Assembly (NCBI RefSeq): GCF_002934605.1
Contig: NZ_PTJC01000009.1
Span: 1-64,000 of the forward strand
Origin: Neolewinella xylanilytica
GTDB taxonomy: Bacteria; Bacteroidota; Bacteroidia; Chitinophagales; Saprospiraceae
Reading direction: 5' to 3'
DNA length: 64,000 bases
Shown: positions 52,048 to 60,110 of the stretch, piece after piece
Layout: the number at the start of each line of letters is the position of its first letter
Numbering within the stretch: position 1 is the stretch's first letter
Position numbers and translations under genes: made by a program
Notes under the pieces: model-generated
What the model was told of the DNA's origin: nothing
The model's input: only the letters and a program-made list of their open reading frames with translations
Database searches by the model: none

Positions 52048-53130
52048 ATGCTCTATTCCACAATCACCGGTATCGGTCATTACGTACCTAAGAACGTAGT
52101 CACGAACCAAGACCTTACCGAAGTGATGGAAACCAGCGACGAATGGATCCGGGAACGTACTGGGATCGAGGAGCGCCGCTACATAGACCGAACGAAAGAA
52201 ACGACGACCACCCTCGCCCTCGAAGCTTCTTTGCGTGCCATTAAGGATTCGGGGATCGATAAGGAAGAAATCGATTTCATCATTTTCGCTACGCTCAGTC
52301 CTGACTACTACTTCCCCGGCTCCGGCGTACTCCTCCAACGGGAACTCGGTATCGCCAAAACGGAGATCGCCGCGCTCGACATCCGCGCCCAGTGCTCGGG
52401 ATTTCTTTACGGGCTGAGTACCGCCGACCAGTTTATCAAGTCGGGCATGTACAAAAAGATCCTGCTCGTCGGGGCCGAAGTACACAGCGTCGGGTTGGAC
52501 TTCAGCACCCGCGGACGAGGAGTAAGCGTGATCTTTGGCGACGGCGCAGGAGCCGTCATTCTCGAGGCTACCGAAGACAAGGAAAAGGCAGTCCTGGCTA
52601 CTAAGATGCACAGTGACGGCACCTACGCGGAAAAACTCAGCTACATGTACCCCGGCGCGCACGGAGGGTACTTTATCGAAAAATACGGCCTGGAAGGCTT
52701 CGACGTCGACTACGACCAGGATAACAATGCGTACGGCGGCGTCTTCCTAAACCAGGATATGCTGGATAAAGGCCAGGTATTCCCCCACATGGAAGGGCAA
52801 GCGGTCTTCAAAATGGCCGTTCGGAAGTTTCCCGAAGTAATCCTGGAAACCCTCCACGCGGCGGGGCTGACCATAGCGGATCTCGATCTACTGGTTCCCC
52901 ATCAGGCGAACCTGCGGATCAACCAGTTCGTACAGCAGACGATGCAATTGAAGCCGGAACAGGTGTACAACAACATCATGCGGTACGGCAATACGACCGC
53001 CGCATCCATTCCGCTTGCCCTATCCGAGGCGCGTGACGAGGGGCGGGTGAAAAAAGGAGACGTCGTTACGCTCGCCGCTTTCGGAGCCGGCTTCACCTGG
53101 GCGGCCGCCGTGCTACGGTGGGGAAAGTAA
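52048..53130 (+). CDS. 3-oxoacyl-ACP synthase III family protein (FabH-like)
   Basis: The 360-residue thiolase-fold condensing enzyme has catalytic C116 in RAQCSGFLYGL, H285 in VPHQANLRIN and N315 in YGNTTAASIP. It starts fatty-acid chains from acyl-CoA and malonyl-ACP, or a related condensation. It is longer than E. coli FabH (317) because of an insertion around YMYPGAHGGYFIEKYGLE. No other fab gene adjoins. Confidence 0.9.
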   Translation: MLYSTITGIGHYVPKNVVTNQDLTEVMETSDEWIRERTGIEERRYIDRTKETTTTLALEASLRAIKDSGIDKEEIDFIIFATLSPDYYFPGSGVLLQRELGIAKTEIAALDIRAQCSGFLYGLSTADQFIKSGMYKKILLVGAEVHSVGLDFSTRGRGVSVIFGDGAGAVILEATEDKEKAVLATKMHSDGTYAEKLSYMYPGAHGGYFIEKYGLEGFDVDYDQDNNAYGGVFLNQDMLDKGQVFPHMEGQAVFKMAVRKFPEVILETLHAAGLTIADLDLLVPHQANLRINQFVQQTMQLKPEQVYNNIMRYGNTTAASIPLALSEARDEGRVKKGDVVTLAAFGAGFTWAAAVLRWGK

Positions 53131-53136
53131 ACCGCC

Positions 53137-54369
53137 TCAGAGTACTTCGGCTACGGTAAAGATGCTCCCGCCAATGAAGACCACGTCCGCGGCGGCGGCC
53201 CGCTCCAGCGCGGCTTCGTACCCTTCCCGAACCGATGCATATGCCGCCCCGGCAAGTCCGTAAGTAGCGGCCGCGGACTGCAACTCCGCGGCCGGCAAGC
53301 CTCGGGGAATATCCGCCTTCACAAAGTAATAGGCTGCCGAAAACGGGAACAGCGGGAGCGCCTTGGACAGGTCCTTGTCATTGACCACGCCCAGTACGAT
53401 ATGCAAACTCCCCTGCCTTTCCTTGACCAGGCCGGCTAAACGGTGCAACACGGGGCGTAGCCCTTCGCCGTTGTGGGCGCTGTCGGCAAGCACGAGCGGG
53501 TCGGCGGACCGAAGGGTTTGCCACCGCCCGATGTAGTAGGTCAGCTCGTGGACGTGATTAAAGGCATAGGCGACTTTTTCCGGATCGATCCGGATTGCCC
53601 CCGTACCGTCGAGCACCTCCAGTACCGTGTGGGCGGTTTGGATATTTCGTTCCGCGAACGGCCCCCGCAGATCCGTTTCGTAGGGATGAGCGCCCTGGCT
53701 ATCGGCAAAGGTGATCGGTGCGGTGACGGCGGCGGCTTTGTTCCGGAAGACCGCTTGGGTTTCCGCTTGGGTTTCGCCGATGACAACCGGGCGGCCCGGC
53801 TTGATGATGCCCGCCTTTTCTCCGGCGATTTCGGCCAGTGTTTCACCGAGTAATTGCATGTGGTCGTAGCCGATGTTCGTGATCACCGCTACCTCCGGAT
53901 CCACTACGTTGGTGCTGTCTAAACGGCCGCCGAGCCCGACTTCGACGACAGCCCATTCCACCCGCGCTCCGGCGAAATAAGCAAAAGCCATGGCTACGGT
54001 GATTTCGAAGAAACTCGGCTCGATGCGCTCGATTGCCGGCTGCATTTTTTCCACGAATGCAACCACCTCCTCCTCGGGGATAAATGCACCGTCCACCTTG
54101 ATGCGCTCCCGAAAATCCTTGTAGTGCGGACTGGTGTATAGCCCGGTACGAAACCCGTGGGCCTGCAGGGCCGCCGTAAGCAGGTGGCTGACCGTTCCCT
54201 TGCCGTTCGTGCCCGCGACGTGGAGGCAACGAAACCGCCGCTCGGGATGGTCCAGCGCTTCCAGCAACAGGCGGATGTTGGCGAGGTCCTTTTTCATGGC
54301 CGCGGCGCCCACCCGCTGGTACATCGGCAGGCGCGTGAAGAGGTAATCGAGCGTATCGGCGTAATTCAT
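53137..54369 (-). CDS. folC: Bifunctional folylpolyglutamate synthase / dihydrofolate synthase
   Basis: The 410-residue Mur-ligase-like enzyme adds glutamate to folates. The ATP loop is VAGTNGKGTVSHLL, and TSPHYKDFRERIKVDG, VEVGLGGRLDSTNV and VITNIGYDHMQLLGE are standard. The C-terminal domain contains ADSAHNGEGLRPVL. MNYADTLDYLFTRLPMY at 54369 is the usual start. It has a TACTTTCG box 6 nt upstream. Confidence 0.95.
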   Translation of the reverse strand: MNYADTLDYLFTRLPMYQRVGAAAMKKDLANIRLLLEALDHPERRFRCLHVAGTNGKGTVSHLLTAALQAHGFRTGLYTSPHYKDFRERIKVDGAFIPEEEVVAFVEKMQPAIERIEPSFFEITVAMAFAYFAGARVEWAVVEVGLGGRLDSTNVVDPEVAVITNIGYDHMQLLGETLAEIAGEKAGIIKPGRPVVIGETQAETQAVFRNKAAAVTAPITFADSQGAHPYETDLRGPFAERNIQTAHTVLEVLDGTGAIRIDPEKVAYAFNHVHELTYYIGRWQTLRSADPLVLADSAHNGEGLRPVLHRLAGLVKERQGSLHIVLGVVNDKDLSKALPLFPFSAAYYFVKADIPRGLPAAELQSAAATYGLAGAAYASVREGYEAALERAAAADVVFIGGSIFTVAEVL

Positions 54370-54375
54370 ACGCGG

Positions 54376-54383
54376 CGAAAGTA
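54376..54383 (-). promoter_or_regulatory. -7 box TACTTTCG of folC
   Basis: Minus-strand TACTTTCG-CCGCGT-ATG, 6 nt before the folC start; one mismatch to TAnnTTTG. It overlaps the divergent promoter region of the TPR gene. Confidence 0.45.
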
Positions 54384-54401
54384 GCAACTGCCCCAATGGT
54401 T

Positions 54402-54409
54402 TACCTTTG
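54402..54409 (+). promoter_or_regulatory. -7 box TACCTTTG of the TPR gene, 4 nt before ATG
   Basis: TACCTTTG-CCAC-ATG sets the start at 54414 and excludes an earlier start at 54396, which would lie upstream of the box. Confidence 0.6.
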
Positions 54410-54413
54410 CCAC

Positions 54414-54740
54414 ATGAGTAGAAAAGAGCAAATTTTGCAGCTGTTGGAAGGATCGCCCACGGACGCTTTTCTTCGCTTTGCCCTGGCGAAAGAGTGGGAA
54501 CAGGAAGGGAATGACCCGGCCGCGCTCAACATCTACCGGAGCCTCGTCAACGACCAGCCTAATTACGTCGGCACGTACTACCACCTCGGCAAAACCCTCG
54601 AGCGAATGGAGCGACCGCAGGAAGCCTGGAAAATTTACAGCCGGGGAATCGAGATCACCCGACAGCTCGGCGAACAGCACGCGATGCGCGAGCTGGCCGG
54701 GGCCAGGCTGGAACTGGGTGACGAGGAAGACTTCACTTAA
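54414..54740 (+). CDS. Small tetratricopeptide repeat protein
   Basis: The 108-residue protein has two to three TPR-like helical repeats: DAFLRFALAKEWEQEGN and PAALNIYRSLVND, then YVGTYYHLGKTLERMERPQE and AWKIYSRGIEITRQLG. It is an all-helical cytosolic protein and probably a protein-protein adaptor. The start is fixed by the box at 54402-54409. It ends in a 4-bp overlap with the convergent anti-sigma-like gene. Confidence 0.8.
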   Translation: MSRKEQILQLLEGSPTDAFLRFALAKEWEQEGNDPAALNIYRSLVNDQPNYVGTYYHLGKTLERMERPQEAWKIYSRGIEITRQLGEQHAMRELAGARLELGDEEDFT

Positions 54741-55126
54741 AGCCGGTACTTTGGCGCCGGGGTGAGGCGGCCACGGGATTCGTTCCGCGATACGAGCTCT
54801 CCGTCGGATCGCCCTTCCGACAGCGGGGCGTAGTCCGGGATACGATTAATGGTACCCACCGCTTTATCCAGCTCTTCGACGGATTCGGCGCGCTGAGCCA
54901 GCGGGTCGTATTCGGAGCTCCCCACCCCATTGGCCACCAGAGCGAAACCCGCGAGGATGAGCACGACGGCGGCGATCATCCAGGGTCGAAACGTTCGGAA
55001 ACCGGCGGAACCGCGGCGGCTGTCCAGGCGGTTCTCAATCCGGTCCCAGGTGCGGGGAGAGGGCCGGCGACGCATGCCCCGCGCGGTGCGGCGAAACTGT
55101 CGATCGAAGGAATCGTTGGTAGACAT
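54737..55126 (-). CDS. Membrane-anchored partner of the downstream ECF sigma factor
   Basis: The 129-residue protein has a basic N-terminus (FDRQFRRTARGMRRRPSP), one transmembrane helix at about residues 50-66 (MIAAVVLILAGFALVA) and a periplasmic tail. The layout (13 bp after an ECF sigma gene, single helix, cytosolic N-terminus) is that of a membrane anti-sigma factor. No recognised anti-sigma domain is visible, so the role is inferred. Confidence 0.7.
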   Translation of the reverse strand: MSTNDSFDRQFRRTARGMRRRPSPRTWDRIENRLDSRRGSAGFRTFRPWMIAAVVLILAGFALVANGVGSSEYDPLAQRAESVEELDKAVGTINRIPDYAPLSEGRSDGELVSRNESRGRLTPAPKYRL

Positions 55127-55138
55127 GGCTTACTTTGG

Positions 55139-55681
55139 TTAGCGGGCGGGGTAGCCCAGTTTTTCGAGTTGTTCCCGGAGACGTTTCTTCGCCAGGATAA
55201 GTTGGGATTTACTGGTGTTGATGCTGATCTCGAGCATGTCGGCGATCTCCCGGTGCTTGAAGCCCTCCACGACGTAGAGGTTAAAGATCGTACGGTAGCC
55301 CGTGGGTAGCCCGTCGAGAAGGTTCAGGATATCCTCTTCCGCAAGCCGCTCGGCCGCCACCGGGGGAATGGAGTAGCTGGCCGGGTTCACCTCCGTCAGC
55401 TCGGCGGCGCGCTTGAGCGCATGTTTTTTACGGAGTAACATCAGGGCCTCATTGACTACGATGCGGCGAATCCAACCCTCGAAGCTGCCCTCCTCATTGA
55501 AGCTGTCGATCTTGTCAAACACCTTGAAGAAGGCCCCCACGAGTACGTCTTCCGCGTCCGCATCGCGTCGGCAGTACCGCCTGGCCACCGCAGCCATCAA
55601 CGGCGAAAATCGGTCGTAGACCGCGCGTTGTGCCCGTCGGTCGTTCGCTTTGCAGCCGGCGATCAGTTCCTGCTCGGTCAA
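55139..55681 (-). CDS. RNA polymerase sigma factor, ECF type
   Basis: The 180-residue sigma-70 family protein has region 2 (AVYDRFSPLMAAVARRYCRR, DADAEDVLVGAFFKVFDKI, GWIRRIVVNEALMLLRKK) and region 4 (LPTGYRTIFNLYVVEGFKHR, EIADMLEISINTSKSQLILA). It lies 5 bp after lipB and 13 bp before a membrane partner gene, so an operon lipB-sigma-partner is likely. The regulon is unknown. Confidence 0.92.
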   Translation of the reverse strand: MTEQELIAGCKANDRRAQRAVYDRFSPLMAAVARRYCRRDADAEDVLVGAFFKVFDKIDSFNEEGSFEGWIRRIVVNEALMLLRKKHALKRAAELTEVNPASYSIPPVAAERLAEEDILNLLDGLPTGYRTIFNLYVVEGFKHREIADMLEISINTSKSQLILAKKRLREQLEKLGYPAR

Positions 55682-55686
55682 GGGGG

Positions 55687-56451
55687 TTACTCATTTGGTT
55701 CCACCACCAAGATGCGCCCGGCGGGCTCCGTGGTGGGTACGAAGTCAAAAACCTCCCGAAAGTGGCGCTCCACCACCGGAATAACCTCCTCCAACTCGAC
55801 GGGGCGGCGGAGTTCGATGCTCAGACTCGTAACGGAACGGTCGCGATCGGCAATCCCACAGGGCACGATGTGGTTGAAGTGTGCTAAATTCGGGCGTACG
55901 TTAAACGCCAGACCGTGCATGGTGGTCCACCGGCTCAGGTGAACGCCGATCGCGCAAATCTTCCGTTTGGGGCGGCGGCGCGCGGGATCGCCCGCCAACC
56001 AGACCCCGGTGTAGCCAGGGTCCCGTTCTCCCATCAGACCGAAATCGGCGAGGGTGCGGATAATAACCTCTTCCAGACTGCGGACGTAGCGGTGGACGTC
56101 GTTGAAGAATTCGTCGAGATCGAAGATCGGGTAGACCACCAATTGACCCGGCCCATGATAAGTGATGTCGCCGCCGCGGTTGATCCTGACGAAAGTTATC
56201 CCCTCGGCAACTAGTTGCTCCGCAGACAGCAGCAGGTGCTCCTGGGAACCGGATTTCCCAAGGGTATACACCGGATCATGCTCCACGAAAAGCAAGCGGT
56301 GTTGCTGCCCGGGTAGCTCGGTTTCCCCGGCCTGCAGGCGGCGGCGGTTATCCAGCTTACGTTCCACCAGCGTGGCGTGAAGACGTCGCTGCAGATCCCA
56401 GGCAGGCTGATAAGCCATGCGGCCCAGGTGGTGGATGAAAACATCGGGCAT
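55687..56451 (-). CDS. lipB: Octanoyl-[acyl carrier protein]:protein N-octanoyltransferase
   Basis: LipB transfers octanoate from ACP to lipoyl domains as the first lipoylation step. The protein has 254 residues from MPDVFIHHLGRMAYQPAW. The substrate loop is RINRGGDITYHGPGQLVVYP, and the catalytic Cys and Lys occur in VPCGIADRD and in the RRPKRKICAIGVH segment. A longer reading frame upstream lacks homology. It precedes the sigma gene by 5 bp. Confidence 0.93.
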   Translation of the reverse strand: MPDVFIHHLGRMAYQPAWDLQRRLHATLVERKLDNRRRLQAGETELPGQQHRLLFVEHDPVYTLGKSGSQEHLLLSAEQLVAEGITFVRINRGGDITYHGPGQLVVYPIFDLDEFFNDVHRYVRSLEEVIIRTLADFGLMGERDPGYTGVWLAGDPARRRPKRKICAIGVHLSRWTTMHGLAFNVRPNLAHFNHIVPCGIADRDRSVTSLSIELRRPVELEEVIPVVERHFREVFDFVPTTEPAGRILVVEPNE

Positions 56452-56492
56452 AGCCTCTAAACACCGAATGGCGCGGTTTTGGTTGCCCCCCC

Positions 56493-57479
56493 CTAGTCCA
56501 GTCCGATGGTCAGCACGATCTTCCCCACGTTGGCGTTGCTGGCCATATAGCGGTGGGCGGCGGCCACCTCTTCCCAATCGTAGATGGTATCCACGACCGC
56601 CTGGAGGCTGCCATCCGCGAAACCGGGCCATATGCGCTCGCGAAAATCGGCGGTTAACCGCTGGCGGTATTCGTCCGTGCGGCTGCGCATGGTCGTCCCG
56701 GTAAGTTGCACGCGCTTGCGCAGGAAGGGGGCCATGCTGAATGCCTCCACCCGGGCGCCGCCCAGGGCTGCCAGGCTTACGATGCGGGCATCGATGGCGG
56801 CCGCTTCCAAGTTTTGCTGCAGGTAAGGACCGCCCACGAAATCCAGGATCACGTTCGCCCCCTTGCCGGCGGTGAAGTCCTGGACGGCTTCGGCGAAGTC
56901 TTCGGCGGTATAGTCGATGCAGCGGGCGGCACCTAGGTCCGTTACGGCCTGGTGCTTGTGGGCGCTGGCGGTGACGATCGGTACGGCACCCGCCAAGCGA
57001 ACGAGCTGGATAGCGGCCGTCCCCACCCCACTGGCACCGGCGTGGATGAGCACCGTATCGTCGGCCTGGAGCCGGGCGATCCAGTGGAGGGCCTGGAAAG
57101 CGGTCAGGAAGACCTCCGGAATGGCGGCGGCTTTGGTGAAGGACAACCGCTCCGGCAGCTTCAGGAGCATGCGGTGGTCGACCGCGATGCGTTGGGCGTA
57201 GCCGCCGCCGTTGACGAGGGCGCAGACGTTGTCGCCGATCTCGAAACCGGTCACCTTCTCGCCCAATTCGATGACCGTTCCGGCCACTTCCAGTCCCATA
57301 ATGGGATTTGCCCCGGCGGGTACGGGATACTTTCCCTCCCGCTGGAGTAAGTCGGCCCGGTTGAGGGCGGTGGCCGCCACGTGAAGAAGGACGGAGTAGG
57401 GCCCGGGGACCGGATCACTTACTTCGCTGAGATAAAGCTGGCTTTCGTCGCCGGGCTCGTGGTAAAGGATAGCCTTCAT
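56493..57479 (-). CDS. NADPH:quinone oxidoreductase, PIG3-like
   Basis: The 328-residue zinc-free medium-chain dehydrogenase has an N-terminal GroES-like domain (TALNRADLLQREGKYPVPAG) and an NADPH Rossmann domain with LIHAGASGVGTAAIQL and FVGGPYLQ. Members reduce quinones by single-electron transfer. The gene follows proC by 3 bp, so the two are cotranscribed, probably with lipB further on. Confidence 0.9.
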   Translation of the reverse strand: MKAILYHEPGDESQLYLSEVSDPVPGPYSVLLHVAATALNRADLLQREGKYPVPAGANPIMGLEVAGTVIELGEKVTGFEIGDNVCALVNGGGYAQRIAVDHRMLLKLPERLSFTKAAAIPEVFLTAFQALHWIARLQADDTVLIHAGASGVGTAAIQLVRLAGAVPIVTASAHKHQAVTDLGAARCIDYTAEDFAEAVQDFTAGKGANVILDFVGGPYLQQNLEAAAIDARIVSLAALGGARVEAFSMAPFLRKRVQLTGTTMRSRTDEYRQRLTADFRERIWPGFADGSLQAVVDTIYDWEEVAAAHRYMASNANVGKIVLTIGLD

Positions 57480-57482
57480 AAA

Positions 57483-58286
57483 TTAGGATTTGCCGAGCGC
57501 GATGGCGCGGTCCAGGGCGGCGCGAGCGCCGTGTTTGATGTCTTCGAATACGCTGGTGGCCCGGAAGGTGTTCAGCGCCGCTTCGGTGGTGCCGCCCTTG
57601 CTGGATACGCGATCGATCCATTCCTGGCAGGTCAGGTCGTTCTTCATTTGCAGTTCCACCGCCCCGCGGAAGGTCTGGGCGACCAGCAGTTCGGCCTGGC
57701 TGGCGTTGAAGCCCATCTCGGTGGCCGCTTCGATCATTGCCTGCATGAAGTAGAGTACGTAGGCCGGGCCGCTGCCGCTGATGGCCGTGGTGGCATCGAT
57801 GCTGTACTCATCGTCTACGTAGATCGCCTTACCCGTGGTGTTGAGGAGGTTTTGCACGAGGACCAGTTCGATGCGGGTGACGGCTTCGCTGGCGGTGTAG
57901 GCGGTCATGCCCAGACCGATCTGAGCCGGCAGGTTGGGCATGGCCCGGATGACTTTCTCAACACCGAGGCCCGACTGGATGGACGAAATGGTCACCCCCG
58001 CCATGATGGACAGGTACACCTGCTGCGGATCGGTGAGCGGACGCAAGGATGCGAAGAGGGCAGCACTGTCTTGCGGTTTTACCGCGAGGATAATGAGGTC
58101 CGCGGCCGCCAGGCAGGATTCCGCCGAGGTGAAGACCGAACCGAGTTTTTCCCGCTCGAGATCCGCTAGCTTATCGGATTGCCGCTCCAGAATCATCAGG
58201 TCTTCCTGTTTCACCAAATGGGCCCGTAACAGACTCCGGGCGTAGGTCCGACCCATGTTGCCACCACCGATTACAAGAATTTTCAT
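57483..58286 (-). CDS. proC: Pyrroline-5-carboxylate reductase
   Basis: ProC reduces P5C to proline with NAD(P)H. The protein has 267 residues: cofactor loop ILVIGGGNMGRTYARSLL, AVKPQ, VIRAMPNLPAQIG and the active site SGSGPAYVLYFMQAMIEAA with Ser/Thr-rich SSKGGTTEAAL. It is divergent from marR; a TATCTTCG box lies 15 nt upstream (58302-58309). Confidence 0.94.
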   Translation of the reverse strand: MKILVIGGGNMGRTYARSLLRAHLVKQEDLMILERQSDKLADLEREKLGSVFTSAESCLAAADLIILAVKPQDSAALFASLRPLTDPQQVYLSIMAGVTISSIQSGLGVEKVIRAMPNLPAQIGLGMTAYTASEAVTRIELVLVQNLLNTTGKAIYVDDEYSIDATTAISGSGPAYVLYFMQAMIEAATEMGFNASQAELLVAQTFRGAVELQMKNDLTCQEWIDRVSSKGGTTEAALNTFRATSVFEDIKHGARAALDRAIALGKS

Positions 58287-58329
58287 ATTGCCGCTTTGCC
58301 GCGAAGATAGAACATTGGCCCGCCTCCGG

Positions 58330-58371
58330 GATTACAACTAAAACCCATTCACCAGCGTATTATTTGTAATC
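58330..58371. promoter_or_regulatory. Inverted repeat GATTACAA / TTGTAATC, candidate MarR operator
   Basis: GATTACAA (58330-58337) and TTGTAATC (58364-58371) are perfect inverted 8-mers with a 26-nt spacer, 34 bp apart by half-site. They lie in the 87-bp region between divergent proC and marR. The right half ends 2 nt before the marR ATG. Binding by the MarR protein is inferred. Confidence 0.45.
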
Positions 58372-58373
58372 AC

Positions 58374-58838
58374 ATGAAAGGAATGCCATCCATCGAACAA
58401 GAAATTCAACAGTCGACCTTTCGCTCGCCGGCCCACCGCACCCAGGTAAACATCATTTATACCGCCGCCTGGATCAATCAGCGGACCACTCAGGCGCTGC
58501 GGCCCTACGGCTTAAGTATTCAGCAATTCAACATCCTTCGTATCCTGCGCGGCCGCAACGGGAAGCCGGCCACCATCAAACTACTCACCGAGCGGATGCT
58601 CGATAAGATGAGCAACGCCAGCCGCCTGGTTGACAAACTTAAAGAAAAGGGGTACGTGATGCGGCAGGAATGTGAAGCGGATCGCCGCCGGGTGGACATC
58701 GTGATCACCGAAGCCGGACTGGACGTGGTTGGCAAGGCCAGCGAAGCCGTAGAGGCCGCCATGATCCAAAATTTCCAGAACCTGGAAGAGGAAGATTTCG
58801 ACCAGCTCAGCACCATGCTCGATCGCCTGCGGGGGTAA
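58374..58838 (+). CDS. MarR-family transcriptional regulator
   Basis: The 154-residue winged-helix repressor has the recognition segment MLDKMSNASRLVDKLKEKGY and the wing MRQECEADRRRVDIVITEAG. The flanking helices (VNIIYTAAWINQRTTQALRPYG, divided; LEEEDFDQLSTMLDRL) form the dimer. The ligand is unknown. An ATG nine bp further in (58383) is possible. The gene is divergent from proC. Confidence 0.9.
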   Translation: MKGMPSIEQEIQQSTFRSPAHRTQVNIIYTAAWINQRTTQALRPYGLSIQQFNILRILRGRNGKPATIKLLTERMLDKMSNASRLVDKLKEKGYVMRQECEADRRRVDIVITEAGLDVVGKASEAVEAAMIQNFQNLEEEDFDQLSTMLDRLRG

Positions 58839-58846
58839 GCTGCTTC

Positions 58847-60103
58847 TCAATGTTCCCGGAAGCAGAGTCGGACCCGCTGCTCCGGTCCCGGCTCCCTATA
58901 TGCGACCCACACTCCCCCCGGCCCCAATGCCAATCGCGGGAAGCCGGAACTGCGACCAGCCGACATCCGGCCCACGGTTTGTGCCGAAACCCGGTTGTCG
59001 GGATCGATCGTCCAAAGCTTCAGGTCGGCGGTGTCCGCTTCCCTTCCCTGGGTCAACCCGAGCACATATGCGGTACCATCCGCCTCCATGACCGCATCGA
59101 CCCGCCCAAGTGAACCGTCCGCGTCCAGGACCAGCGGAATTCTAAAGTGCTGGGTAAGGGTGTCGAAGCGAGCGAATTGTATCCGCGGCTTGTCATCCGC
59201 AGCGGTGAACCAGGCGGTGGCGATGTCCCCCCTGGCGTTCGCGGTGAGTGCCGGGCCATTGACGGGGCATCCGGTGATTTGCCAGTTGTCCGGGTTGACG
59301 CGCTCGGGTTCGGTCCACGATCCATCCCCGAGCTGGCGGACGAACGCCATATCCCGGATCTCCTCCTCCGACCGGTCGCGGTAGACGACCATAGCCCCAC
59401 CGTCGGTCACGACGGTAGCCGTGTTGCAACAATCGCACACCCGGTGATCGAGTTCCTCCCGTTGTCCGACGCGACCGTCCCTGCTGATGATGGCCGTCCG
59501 CAGGGTCATGGCCCCACCACTATCGGCACGGTGGTGATGATTGCCATCCTCCGCCGGTGCTTCGGGGGTCTTGGTGTGTCGTCCGTCCAGCCAGGTCACC
59601 CGCAGGCTTCCGTCGGGTCGGTGGGCGCTGGATAGAAAGCCGTGTTCGGCCGAAACCCCGTCGTTGTGGAGCACCTGCGCTCCGTCGCCCCCCGCTTCAC
59701 CTACCGCAAAGCGGATATCGTAGTCGTAAGTACCCTCGCCCGCATATTCCAGGAGGTGATAGAAAAGATTGCCTCCGAGTGGCTGGACGGAGGGATAGTC
59801 GGCCCAGTTCACGAACCATTCCGCTCCCCTGGCCAATAGGGTATCCGGTGCCCACTTCCCTTCCCGCCACTCCCGGGCGAATAAGCGGTCCCCTCCGGTA
59901 GTATCGGATATAACGTAAGAGAGCACGAGCCGCCTTCCGTCCGTACCGAACCGGGGTAGGCGGGAGCCGGCGGGAAGGATTTCACAACTGGAGAGCGAAT
60001 CGACATTCGCCGCCTCCGCTTCCGAAACTGGTCGATCGGAGCTACACCCACTCAGCACACAACAGACCACCAGGCCGGCCAGCGCAGACCTGAATCGGCT
60101 CAT
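58847..60103 (-). CDS. Sialidase-fold (BNR-like) lipoprotein with a CDCC motif
   Basis: The 418-residue protein has a lipoprotein signal ending GLVVCCVLSGC; ATG 60103 is chosen for this. The body is a six-bladed propeller like exo-alpha-sialidases (ADYPSVQPLGGNLFYHLLEY, LRVTWLDGR, WTEPERVNPDNWQ, WVAYREPG) without a clear complete sialidase active site. The motif DHRVCDCCNTATVV and the histidine-rich NHHHRAD may bind metal. Function unknown. It follows the isomerase by 7 bp. Confidence 0.78.
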   Translation of the reverse strand: MSRFRSALAGLVVCCVLSGCSSDRPVSEAEAANVDSLSSCEILPAGSRLPRFGTDGRRLVLSYVISDTTGGDRLFAREWREGKWAPDTLLARGAEWFVNWADYPSVQPLGGNLFYHLLEYAGEGTYDYDIRFAVGEAGGDGAQVLHNDGVSAEHGFLSSAHRPDGSLRVTWLDGRHTKTPEAPAEDGNHHHRADSGGAMTLRTAIISRDGRVGQREELDHRVCDCCNTATVVTDGGAMVVYRDRSEEEIRDMAFVRQLGDGSWTEPERVNPDNWQITGCPVNGPALTANARGDIATAWFTAADDKPRIQFARFDTLTQHFRIPLVLDADGSLGRVDAVMEADGTAYVLGLTQGREADTADLKLWTIDPDNRVSAQTVGRMSAGRSSGFPRLALGPGGVWVAYREPGPEQRVRLCFREH

Positions 60104-60110
60104 ATCGGGG

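Noticed and set aside
55687..56631. Longer 314-residue version of lipB
   Set aside because: The first 60 residues are low-complexity antisense of other sequence; the conserved LipB start is at 56451.
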